Shown: one piece after another, positions 6,410 through 13,715 of the stretch
Layout: each line of letters begins with the position of its first letter
Position numbering within the stretch: the stretch's first letter is position 1
Assembly (NCBI GenBank): GCA_905214825.1
Contig: CAJMNV010000029.1
Span: 1-16,611, forward strand
Length of the DNA stretch: 16,611 nt
DNA from: an uncultured bacterium
GTDB taxonomy: Bacteria > Bacillota > Clostridia > Lachnospirales > Anaerotignaceae
Direction of reading: 5' to 3'
Notes under the pieces: generated by a model
Seen by the model: only the letters and a program-made list of their open reading frames with translations
Told to the model about the DNA's origin: nothing
Database searches by the model: none
Program-made: the position numbers and the translations under genes

Positions 6410-7927
6410 ATGGTTCGGAATATATTGGAATATGCAGAACATACCGCATCAAAAATGCCAAATGCTGTGGCATTTGCCACACAAACAGAAGAAATGACAT
6501 TTCAAGCATTGGTACAACGTGCCAAAGAAATTGGCAGTGCATTGTTGCCATATGGTGTAAAAAATGCTCCCATTGCGGTGATGACAGAGAAAACACCACA
6601 TATGATAGCGGCATTTTTGGGATGTGTGTATAGTGGTAATTTTTATACACCAATTGACAACACCATGCCAAAAGAAAGAATATTGTCGATATTTGAAACA
6701 TTACAGCCAGTGGTACTTTTGGTAGATGCAAAAAGTAAAAAACAAGCACAAGCGTTGGGATATACAGAAAATATGCTGTTATTGGAAGAAATTTCACAAA
6801 ATAACATTGACGAAAATGCATTGCAAAATATACGCAAAACTGCCATAGATACAGACCCTTTGTATGCACTGTTTACATCTGGTTCTACGGGAACACCAAA
6901 AGGGGTTGTGATTAGCCATCAATCGGTTGTGAATTTGGTGGAATGGTATACAGAAACATTTGATATTACAGAAAAAGAAATTATCGGCAATCAAGCCCCG
7001 TTTTATTTTGACTCTTCTGTCAAAGATATTTATGCAGTGCTGAAAACAGGAGCAAGAATGGAAATCATACCAAAACAATTATTTTCATTTCCTGTGAAAT
7101 TGTTGCCGTATTTGGAAGAAAAGAAAATCAATTATATCGACTGGGTGCCTTCGGCATTGTGTATCATTGCCAATACAGAGGCTTTGGAAAAAATCAGACC
7201 ATCTACATTGCGAAAAATTATGTTTGTGGGAGAGGCAATGCCAACAAAACAATTCAATTATTGGAAAAAACATTATCCAGATGCTTTGTTTGCTAATATT
7301 TATGGCCCAACAGAAACAACCGTGGATTGCACATATTATATCATTGAAAGAGCTTTTGCCGATGATGAGCCTTTGCCGATTGGATATGCTTGTCGCAATA
7401 CAGATATTTTCTTGTTGAAAGATAACCGTTTGGCAAAACCTGAGGAAGCGGGTGAAGTGTGTGTCAGAGGCCGTTGTTTGGCTTTGGGGTATTTTAATAA
7501 TTGGGATAAAACAGATGAAGCATTTATACAAAATCCATTAAATCCTTATTATCCTGAAAAAATTTATAAAACAGGTGATATTGCAAAATACAATGCATAT
7601 GGGGAATTGATATTTTTGGCAAGAAAAGATAATCAAATCAAACACATGGGACATCGCATTGAATTGGGAGAAATTGAAACAGCGGTGCAGTCTTTGGATT
7701 TGGTGGAAAATGGCGTTTGTTTGTATGATACAGAAAGTCAGAAAATCATATTGTTTTATTGTGGGGCGGAGGCTTCACAAGCCTATATTTTGAAACAATT
7801 ACGGGACAAAGTGCCAAAATATATGTTTCCGAATATTATGATACAAATGGAAACATTGCCACAAACACTCAATGGAAAAATAGACCGTTTGAAACTGAGG
7901 GAATATTATGTTCAAAAAAATACATGA
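6410..7927 (+). CDS. DltA-like amino-acid adenylating ligase (AMP-binding), carrier-protein loading
   Basis: A 505-aa standalone adenylation enzyme, the length of DltA. Such enzymes activate an amino acid with ATP and load it on the phosphopantetheine of a carrier protein. Visible are the P-loop LFTSGSTGTPKGV (154-166), NQAPFYFDSSVKDIY with Asp201 matching the amino-group-binding Asp197 of Bacillus DltA, YGPTETT, YKTGD with Asp390, the hinge GHRIELGEIE (414-423) and catalytic Lys490 in NGKIDR. The DltA residue Cys269, which selects D-Ala, is Val273 here (MFVGEAMP against FLFCGEVLP); the offset of four is the same as for Asp201. The substrate may therefore not be D-Ala. The ribosome site is GAGGGA, 6 bases upstream. 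The gene overlaps the GNAT gene by 20 bases and heads the operon. Confidence 0.9.
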   Translation: MVRNILEYAEHTASKMPNAVAFATQTEEMTFQALVQRAKEIGSALLPYGVKNAPIAVMTEKTPHMIAAFLGCVYSGNFYTPIDNTMPKERILSIFETLQPVVLLVDAKSKKQAQALGYTENMLLLEEISQNNIDENALQNIRKTAIDTDPLYALFTSGSTGTPKGVVISHQSVVNLVEWYTETFDITEKEIIGNQAPFYFDSSVKDIYAVLKTGARMEIIPKQLFSFPVKLLPYLEEKKINYIDWVPSALCIIANTEALEKIRPSTLRKIMFVGEAMPTKQFNYWKKHYPDALFANIYGPTETTVDCTYYIIERAFADDEPLPIGYACRNTDIFLLKDNRLAKPEEAGEVCVRGRCLALGYFNNWDKTDEAFIQNPLNPYYPEKIYKTGDIAKYNAYGELIFLARKDNQIKHMGHRIELGEIETAVQSLDLVENGVCLYDTESQKIILFYCGAEASQAYILKQLRDKVPKYMFPNIMIQMETLPQTLNGKIDRLKLREYYVQKNT

Positions 7928-8747
7928 TGCAAGAGATTTGGAAGCACTGTTGCGTGCATGGCATGGAAAACGGGCAACAACAAATTTCTTCTTGACGGAA
8001 GATATATATTTGTCTATGATAAAACAATGTGCAGTGATGCGATTTGAAAATGGTTGTTATTTGATATTTGAAAAACAAAACCATTATGATTTTTATTTCT
8101 TTTTGCAAAAAGGGACATTGCCTGTTGCAGTGCCGCAAATGCCAAAACCTTTGGTGTTGGAACAAGTTTGTTTGGAAAGAAAAGGACAAGAACCAAAAGC
8201 CTCTTTTTGGGAGGCTGTGGGATTTGTACCTTATTTAGAAAGAAAACGATTGATGATGCCTTTGCAAGATGGGATTTCTGCTACCAGTGCAGTACAATTT
8301 GCCACTAGTTCACAAGCAGATACCATATTGGAAATGATGCAGAATATGTTTGAACCCTATACATCGGCTTTGCCAACAAAAAAAGAGCTTTTGGCTTCGA
8401 TTGTAAAAAAAGAAGTATTGGTTGCACAAGAACATGAACAGTTGCTTGGTTTTTTACGATATGGTGCAGAAAAAAAGGTTTCTGTACTTTGGCAGATTGC
8501 CGTTTCAAAACAAGCAAGGGGAAAAGGCATTGGTAGAATGTTGGTCAAACATTGGATTTGGCAAGTCAAAGATGATGCATTGCGTTGTCAACTTTGGGTG
8601 CGGACAGACAACCAAGCCGCACAACGTATGTATGAAATGTTGGGATTTTTGCCTGATGGCAGAATTGCTCCCGTCATGATAAAAAAAGAAGAAGGGAATG
8701 TTGAAAATGGAAAGTTTATTGAAAATTTTAGCGGAAATCAGACCTGA
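7908..8747 (+). CDS. GNAT family N-acyltransferase (tandem GNAT-like fold)
   Basis: A 279-aa protein. The C-terminal half is a clear GNAT acetyl-CoA-type domain: the LWQIAVSKQARGKGIG stretch contains the R204-x-x-G207-x-G209 acyl-CoA pyrophosphate loop, and AAQRMYEMLGF is the typical late motif. The N-terminal half (about 1-125) ends in FWEAVGFVPYLERKRLMM, which looks like the tail of a second, degenerate GNAT unit without the R-x-x-G-x-G loop. The ribosome site GAGGGA repeats the pattern seen before the ligase. It overlaps the ligase by 20 bases and the carrier protein by 41, so translation is probably coupled. Canonical dlt operons have no such gene. It may acylate the activated amino acid or the final product. 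This is inference from position. Confidence 0.85.
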   Translation: MFKKIHDARDLEALLRAWHGKRATTNFFLTEDIYLSMIKQCAVMRFENGCYLIFEKQNHYDFYFFLQKGTLPVAVPQMPKPLVLEQVCLERKGQEPKASFWEAVGFVPYLERKRLMMPLQDGISATSAVQFATSSQADTILEMMQNMFEPYTSALPTKKELLASIVKKEVLVAQEHEQLLGFLRYGAEKKVSVLWQIAVSKQARGKGIGRMLVKHWIWQVKDDALRCQLWVRTDNQAAQRMYEMLGFLPDGRIAPVMIKKEEGNVENGKFIENFSGNQT

Positions 8748-8934
8748 TGTGGATTTTGAGGACAACAAAGAATTGGTGGACAGTGGTGAGTTGGACTCCT
8801 TTGATATTGTGACATTGGTGGGCGAATTGTGTGACGCTTACGAAATTGAAATTGGTGCAGATGATATTGTGCCTGAAAATTTCAATTCTGTGGAAGCGAT
8901 TATGGCGTTGGTAACCAAATTGCAAGAAGATTGA
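8707..8934 (+). CDS. Acyl carrier protein (DltC-like, phosphopantetheine-binding)
   Basis: A 75-aa acidic four-helix carrier protein. The attachment motif is ELDSFDIV, with the phosphopantetheine Ser at residue 31 (codon at 8797-8799). It is preceded by the DSG turn seen in DltC-type and other discrete carriers. The earlier in-frame ATG at 8698 is only one or two bases from the AAGGG ribosome site. The ATG at 8707 has a 10-base spacing and gives the usual N terminus MESLLKILAEIRPDVDF. It overlaps the GNAT gene and sits between ligase-side and membrane-side genes, fitting a role as shuttle for the activated aminoacyl group. A phosphopantetheinyl transferase must be supplied from elsewhere, since none is encoded here. 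Confidence 0.9.
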   Translation: MESLLKILAEIRPDVDFEDNKELVDSGELDSFDIVTLVGELCDAYEIEIGADDIVPENFNSVEAIMALVTKLQED

Positions 8935-8952
8935 TAGTAGGAGAATGAAATT

Positions 8953-10551
8953 ATGGCATTTACATCTATGCAATTTGCGGTGTTTTTGCTGTTAGCTGCT
9001 GTCGTATATTATTTGACACCAAAGCGTTACCGTTGGGTAACGCTTTTGGTGGTTAATTACACTTTTTATTATTTTGCTGGGGTCAAATATTTTGTGTATC
9101 TGTTTATCACAACAGTAACCACATATTTGGCAACTGTCAAATTGGGTGATATGGCAGAGAAAAACAAAATAGCATACAACGCAGTCAAAAAAGAACTGGA
9201 CAAAGAACAAAAAAAGGTTTGGAAGGCAGATTTTACAAAAAGAAAACGGCGGATATTGATACCAACGATGCTTTGCAATTTTGGGATATTGGCAGTGCTG
9301 AAATATTCCGGTTTTGTCAGCCAAAATTTGAATTTGCTGTTTGAAAAAATTTCTGTACCAATCGAATTGCCTGTATTTCGTTTTTTGTTGCCTTTGGGTA
9401 TTTCATTTTATACATTTCAAACAATGGGGTATTTGATTGATGTGTATCGGGAAAAAGTAGTACCTGAAAAAAATATCGGAAAATTGGCGTTGTTTATATC
9501 TTTTTTTCCTTCGATTGTACAAGGACCGATTGGGCGTTTTCAGGCATTGTCAGAACAGTTGTTTCATGGAAATCATTTTTCTTATGAACAAACAAAATTC
9601 GGTGTGCAACTGATTTTGTGGGGCGTATTTAAAAAGCTAGTGATTGCAGATAGAGCTGCTGTTTTGGTGGATGCAGTTTTTAACAATCCACAAACATATG
9701 GTGGTACTTATATTGCTGTGGCATCGTTGATATATTGTGTGCAGTTATATGGTGATTTTTCTGGCGGTATTGATATTGCAACAGGTGCAGCACAGATATT
9801 TGGCATTGATTTGGACAAGAACTTTGAACGTCCTTATTTGGCAACGAGTATCCCGGATTTTTGGCGAAGATGGCATATTACATTGGGGGCATGGTTTCGG
9901 GATTATGTGTTTTATCCTTTGTCATTGTCAAAGTTTTTTGGCAGAGTCGGCAAAAAAGGACGGCAGATATTTGGCAATTATATTGGGAAATTGTTGCCTG
10001 TGCTGATACCGCAATTTATTATATTTTTCCTGATTGGTATTTGGCATGGTGCAGAATGGAAATATATTGCATTTGGTGTGTATAATGGTACATTGATTGT
10101 GCTGGGGATATTGTTTGAACAACCTTTGCAAAAATTGACAAAAAAACTGGGTGTGCATACAGAATGTTTTAGTTGGCATTTGTTTCGCATATTGCGTACA
10201 TTGATACTGGTTACATTGGGAAAAATTATTACAAGGGCATCGAATTTTGGTTTGTCATTGTTTATGATACATTCTATGGTAACAAATTGGGATACTGATA
10301 TTTTTTGGAATGGCAGTTTGTTGCAGTTAGGGCTTGACGGCAAAGATATGGTAGTGTTGGTGGTAGCTTGTTGTGTATTGCTGACAGTGAGCATATTACA
10401 AGAATGTGGTATCAAAGTGAGAGAAACATTGGCAAAACAAAATTTGTATTTCCGTTGGACAATTTATCTGTGTGGTATATTTTCACTGATATTGTTCGGA
10501 GTATATGGTTTGAATTACAATGCGGCGGATTTTATATACAGGGGGTTCTAA
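8953..10551 (+). CDS. MBOAT family membrane O-acyltransferase, AlgI/PatA type
   Basis: A 532-aa polytopic membrane protein. MBOAT proteins move acyl groups across the membrane onto surface polymers. The signature segment FWRRWHITLGAWFRDYVFYPL (His308) is followed by the catalytic-channel motif GIWHGAEWKY (His365). PSIVQGPIGRF and QLYGDFSGGIDIA are also typical of the AlgI branch. It is about 120-140 residues longer than usual DltB, with extra C-terminal membrane segments, so it resembles alginate or peptidoglycan O-acetyltransferases more than DltB. A TAGGAG ribosome site lies 9 bases upstream. It starts 18 bases after the carrier protein and ends three bases before the SGNH gene. Together with the carrier it should accept a thioester-bound acyl group from the cytoplasm. 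Confidence 0.93.
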   Translation: MAFTSMQFAVFLLLAAVVYYLTPKRYRWVTLLVVNYTFYYFAGVKYFVYLFITTVTTYLATVKLGDMAEKNKIAYNAVKKELDKEQKKVWKADFTKRKRRILIPTMLCNFGILAVLKYSGFVSQNLNLLFEKISVPIELPVFRFLLPLGISFYTFQTMGYLIDVYREKVVPEKNIGKLALFISFFPSIVQGPIGRFQALSEQLFHGNHFSYEQTKFGVQLILWGVFKKLVIADRAAVLVDAVFNNPQTYGGTYIAVASLIYCVQLYGDFSGGIDIATGAAQIFGIDLDKNFERPYLATSIPDFWRRWHITLGAWFRDYVFYPLSLSKFFGRVGKKGRQIFGNYIGKLLPVLIPQFIIFFLIGIWHGAEWKYIAFGVYNGTLIVLGILFEQPLQKLTKKLGVHTECFSWHLFRILRTLILVTLGKIITRASNFGLSLFMIHSMVTNWDTDIFWNGSLLQLGLDGKDMVVLVVACCVLLTVSILQECGIKVRETLAKQNLYFRWTIYLCGIFSLILFGVYGLNYNAADFIYRGF

Positions 10552-10554
10552 ACA

Positions 10555-11574
10555 ATGAAACAAAAATGGAATATCATATTGCGTTGTGTTGCCTTCTGTG
10601 TGGTGTTTGTACTGCTGTTTGGAAATTTGACACAATATTTGCGGCGATATGATGATGAAACAAATGAAATTCATGCATTTTATGATGAACCCAAAAATAG
10701 CATTGATGTGCTTTGGATTGGGAGTAGTCCATTGTTGCGTGGTGTATCGCCTATGTTGATGTATCAAGATTATGGTTTTACAGGATATGTGCGTGCTTCA
10801 GCATTGCAAGCACCTGCTGTCAGTCATGCATTGTTGGCGGAGTCTTTGCAGTATCAAAACCCGAAGGTTGTTGTTTTGGTTTGTGACAATTTGTTTCAAA
10901 GCTATGATTATGCAGAACGAGAAGGTGATTTGCGTCGTGCATTGGACGGTATGAAATTATCAGAACATAAATGGTCTGTGATACAAGAAGTCACAAAAGC
11001 CGATGATAGACAAACATCATTGTCCTATTTATTTCCATTGTTTCGCTATCATGAAAGATGGAAAGAAATCAATTTGGCAGAGGCAAAGCCACAATCATTA
11101 TTGGAACATTCTTATAAAAAAGGACATGTGTATTTGCGTGATGTAGAGCCACAGACGTATCCGGAGGGATTTATGCAACCAAAAGGAGAAGAAGTGGTAT
11201 TTGATGAAAATGCATTATATTATGCAGAAAAATCTATCGCTTTATGTAAAGAAAAAGGTGTGGAGGTTGTGTTGCTACATTTGCCCAAAATGAATTGGAG
11301 TTTTGCAAAAAGCCAAGCGATGGCAAAATTTGCAGAACAAAATCGAATACCATATTTAGATTTTAATACAGACTTCATACAGCAAGAAGTAGGGCTTTTG
11401 CCAGAACAAGATTATTATGACAAAGGACATGTCAATTTACAAGGTTCTGTGAAAGTTTCTAATTGGCTGGGGGCATATTTGGCGGAAACATATGATTTGC
11501 AAAATCATCGTGATGATGCAATGTATGCACAATGGGAGAAAGATTTGGAGCGGTATTTGGCAGAATTGAAATAA
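10555..11574 (+). CDS. DltD/AlgX-like SGNH-fold membrane-anchored protein
   Basis: A 339-aa protein with one N-terminal membrane anchor (about 7-24) and an extracellular domain. The block IDVLWIGSSPLLRGVSP fits the SGNH nucleophile region with Ser58 as probable nucleophile, and DYYDKGHVNLQG near the C terminus gives the Asp289-x-x-His292 pair. These are the catalytic elements of DltD- and AlgX-type partners that work with MBOAT proteins on the outer face to transfer acyl groups to polymer hydroxyls. Overall resemblance to DltD is limited to these blocks, so the acceptor is unknown. It is the last gene of the operon, three bases after the MBOAT, with a GGGGG-type ribosome site, and it ends at a strong hairpin. 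Confidence 0.82.
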   Translation: MKQKWNIILRCVAFCVVFVLLFGNLTQYLRRYDDETNEIHAFYDEPKNSIDVLWIGSSPLLRGVSPMLMYQDYGFTGYVRASALQAPAVSHALLAESLQYQNPKVVVLVCDNLFQSYDYAEREGDLRRALDGMKLSEHKWSVIQEVTKADDRQTSLSYLFPLFRYHERWKEINLAEAKPQSLLEHSYKKGHVYLRDVEPQTYPEGFMQPKGEEVVFDENALYYAEKSIALCKEKGVEVVLLHLPKMNWSFAKSQAMAKFAEQNRIPYLDFNTDFIQQEVGLLPEQDYYDKGHVNLQGSVKVSNWLGAYLAETYDLQNHRDDAMYAQWEKDLERYLAELK

Positions 11575-11584
11575 ATATACAAAA

Positions 11585-11661
11585 GTAAAAAAACAAAAAC
11601 AAAAAGCATATCCTTAAACAGAAATATGGATACACTTTTGCTGTTTTTGTTTTTTTGTTAC
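11585..11661 (+). terminator. Terminator of the dlt-like operon
   Basis: A long imperfect stem pairs 11585-11613 with 11627-11661 around a 13-base loop. The arms are mostly A/T, with the complementary A-rich and T-rich strings ending in TTTTTTTGTTAC. It begins 10 bases after the last stop of the operon. Confidence 0.65.
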
Positions 11662-11680
11662 TGTTTTTGTTAAAAAGATT

Positions 11681-11716
11681 TAAGATTTTGACAAAAATAT
11701 CCGATGAAAAAATAAA
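11681..11716 (+). promoter_or_regulatory. Candidate promoter of the unknown 398-aa gene (sigma-D-like or sigma-A)
   Basis: TAAG (11681-11684), 15 bases, then TCCGATGA (11700-11707) resembles the sigma-D/sigma-28 consensus TAAA-N15-GCCGATAA used for motility genes. The same DNA offers a weaker sigma-A reading: perfect TTGACA (11688-11693), 17 bases, AATAAA (11711-11716). I cannot decide between them. Confidence 0.35.
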
Positions 11717-11794
11717 AGGACATTTTTTTAAAAGTGGTTTTGATATTTTTGTATACATAGAATGGATTTTGTATATAAGAAGGGGGTAATGGAT

Positions 11795-12991
11795 GTGTTA
11801 CAGGGAGTTTCTAATCAAAATATTTATGTCAAAATAAATCAACAAACAACACAACAAAAACAGACTAAAATTGAAAAAAATATTTTGTCACAAGATTGTT
11901 TTGTCAAACAAAATGAATGGGAAAAGCAGTTACAAACAAATTGCTATTCCCAAGCGATGATAGAACAAAACCAAAACAGCCAAGAAAATCATATCAAAAA
12001 TGTAGAAATGTATATAGAACAGTTGCAAAATCGTTTGGATTTTGAAATATCCGACGAGATGAAAAAAATGTGGAAAGAAAATAAAACCGCATTTGAACAT
12101 TATCAAAAATTGATTGGTGATTTGTTGGAAAATGCCGATGTACACGGACAGCAATATAAAGATGGTATGATATGGAATTTGAAATTAGATAAAAACGGTA
12201 CGCTTTATTTTTGGAATGAGCAAGTAAAATCAGAAAAAGAAGATGCTGTGGCAAATATGCTGGAACAGTTGAAAGAACAAAACAACAAACCCATAAAACC
12301 TTTGAAATTGGTGACATATCGCAAAGAAAAGGGTGGTAGACACATTACCGAAATTATGGGACAAAATGGGCAAGTGGTACGTTTGGAATTTGTGAGAAGA
12401 ATTCGGTATTCTCCATCAAAAGATGTGGGACGTTTGGCAAGTACGACAAATGTGGCAAATACACAAAGCTTTATCATTGGGCTGAATGCCAATATGAACC
12501 GCATCGGCAAAGACAAATTTGCAGACAAAGAAGAAATAAAGGCGGCTGTGGCAAAAATGCGACAGGTGGTTGGCAAAGCAAAAGTCAAAATACGCAAGTT
12601 GAAAGCAGAAGAATTAGAAAAAAAACGTATGCAAAAATCAGAACAGAATGAAGAATTGCAAAAAGCAAGAGAAATTGCAGAAACAATACGCAAAATGAAA
12701 ACAAAACGCAAAATTGGAGAATATACCCCCATCAAAGGTTATCATATCCCCTCATATTTGTTGCCAAAGAAAAAGGAGAAAATAGAGTATGAAGAAGGGT
12801 TTGGGTTGTCTGAATTTAGTGGTATGTCATATCAGGTGATGACAACGGGTACAGGTGGCATACAAGATGTGGTACAAAATACAACACCAGTATCCACAAC
12901 AGATGTGTCACAAGCGGTACAGATTGCACAAAGCGGTGGTATGGCAGCAATTTCAGTGGATTTGGGCAGTTTCGTAGAAGGTGCAGTATAA
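11795..12991 (+). CDS. Unknown protein, 398 aa, basic with coiled-coil-like centre
   Basis: No family is recognised. There is no signal peptide or membrane segment. The N-terminal 60 residues are rich in Gln, Asn and Lys. Residues about 65-235 are mixed, with KLDKNGTLYFWNEQV suggesting a beta hairpin. Residues about 245-315 are highly charged, Lys- and Glu-rich and probably helical or coiled coil. A conserved-looking block GEYTPIKGYHIPSYLLPKK follows, then a Thr/Ser/Gly/Val-rich tail ending ISVDLGSFVEGAV. GTG at 11795 has an AGGGGG ribosome site 8 bases upstream and is preferred. ATG at 11762 (409 aa) has none, and ATG at 11789 is too close to the site. It is a single-gene unit between two terminators. 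A motility-linked role is suggested only by the possible sigma-D promoter. Confidence 0.8.
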   Translation: MLQGVSNQNIYVKINQQTTQQKQTKIEKNILSQDCFVKQNEWEKQLQTNCYSQAMIEQNQNSQENHIKNVEMYIEQLQNRLDFEISDEMKKMWKENKTAFEHYQKLIGDLLENADVHGQQYKDGMIWNLKLDKNGTLYFWNEQVKSEKEDAVANMLEQLKEQNNKPIKPLKLVTYRKEKGGRHITEIMGQNGQVVRLEFVRRIRYSPSKDVGRLASTTNVANTQSFIIGLNANMNRIGKDKFADKEEIKAAVAKMRQVVGKAKVKIRKLKAEELEKKRMQKSEQNEELQKAREIAETIRKMKTKRKIGEYTPIKGYHIPSYLLPKKKEKIEYEEGFGLSEFSGMSYQVMTTGTGGIQDVVQNTTPVSTTDVSQAVQIAQSGGMAAISVDLGSFVEGAV

Positions 12992-13057
12992 AATCTTTAT
13001 CAAAACATATATGGAAAATCCAAAAGTATCAAAAAATAAAAAATATGTTTCAGATAG

Positions 13058-13100
13058 AAAAAATGGTTTTCTCTCAACAGGGTAGAAAACCGTTTTTTTT
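13058..13100 (+). terminator. Terminator of the unknown 398-aa gene
   Basis: A 15-bp stem (13058-13072 with 13084-13098) with one wobble pair and an 11-base loop ends in eight T residues. It lies 67 bases after the stop codon. The remaining bases up to the cupin gene (13101-13357) are very A/T-rich, contain no ORF that I would support, and should hold the cupin-hcp promoter. Confidence 0.8.
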
Positions 13101-13291
13101 ATATATGAAAAAATACATAAACACATAAAAAAAGATATATGCAGTTTGGAGTAATTTTCAAAAAAAATTGGTTTTCGTGTGATAAGAACAACCATGTGGG
13201 AGATATTTTCATGAATGTATGGTGATATATGCAGAAAAATTTTATTACCTTATATGTTATATAAATAAAAATATGATATTTTTGTTGGAAA

Positions 13292-13325
13292 TACAACGGA
13301 ATTTATATTGTAATTTTATTATAAT
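13292..13325 (+). promoter_or_regulatory. Promoter region of cupin-hcp with a possible operator
   Basis: A perfect TATAAT lies at 13320-13325, with a start expected near 13332. No TTGACA-like box is found at the right distance upstream. Instead an inverted repeat TACAA (13292-13296) and TTGTA (13308-13312), with 11 bases between, is centred on the -35 position. A good -10 without a -35 suggests dependence on an activator, as expected for nitrosative-stress genes, but the repeat arms are only 5 bp. Confidence 0.35.
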
Positions 13326-13357
13326 GCAATAGAACCAAAAAGAAAGGGTGAAAGCAA

Positions 13358-13690
13358 ATGGGATATATCAAAAATATAGAACCAGAACAAGTACTGCGTT
13401 TGGCAGAACAAATTTCTGTGGAAACTGGAAAAGTTGTCCATAAAACACTTGTGCAAAACAAAGCAGTCAGTTTGACACTGTTTGCTTTTGACAAAAAACA
13501 AGAAATCAGTACACACGCTTCACAAGGTGATGCCATGGTGACAGTGTTAGAGGGTGTGGGTATATTTACTATAGCGGGAGAAGCATACACAGTACGAGCA
13601 GGCGAAACCATTTTGATGCCTGCTAAAAAACCACATATGGTTTTTGCAACAGAAAGTATGAAAATGTTGTTGACTGTGATATTTTCGTAA
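13358..13690 (+). CDS. Small cupin-domain protein next to hcp
   Basis: A 110-aa single-domain cupin. The first cupin motif is EISTHASQGDAMVTVLEG and the second is GETILMPAKKPHMVFA, leaving His and Asp/Glu side chains in positions that can bind a metal, although the first motif has a single His rather than H-x-H. The domain covers the whole protein. The ribosome site is AAAGGGTG. It is 25 bases upstream of hcp and both should be one transcript. Such cupins commonly accompany hcp in clostridia, and a sensing or metal-related accessory role is plausible, but the reaction is unknown. Confidence 0.9.
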   Translation: MGYIKNIEPEQVLRLAEQISVETGKVVHKTLVQNKAVSLTLFAFDKKQEISTHASQGDAMVTVLEGVGIFTIAGEAYTVRAGETILMPAKKPHMVFATESMKMLLTVIFS

Positions 13691-13715
13691 GGACAATCAG
13701 AAGGAGGAAAAAGAA

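Noticed and set aside
6195..6869. 224-codon minus-strand ORF over the operon leader and the ligase start
   Set aside because: Antisense to the ligase N terminus, promoters P1/P2 side and terminator; His/Phe/Leu-rich shadow frame.
6410..11574. Nonribosomal peptide synthetase fragment as an explanation for the adenylating enzyme
   Set aside because: There is no condensation or thioesterase domain, the carrier is a separate protein, the ligase has DltA length and motifs, and the partners are MBOAT and SGNH proteins.
13134..13233. Direct repeat GATATATGCAG at 13134-13144 and 13223-13233 upstream of the cupin gene
   Set aside because: Only 11 bases in very AT-rich DNA and far from the -10 box; not distinguishable from chance.
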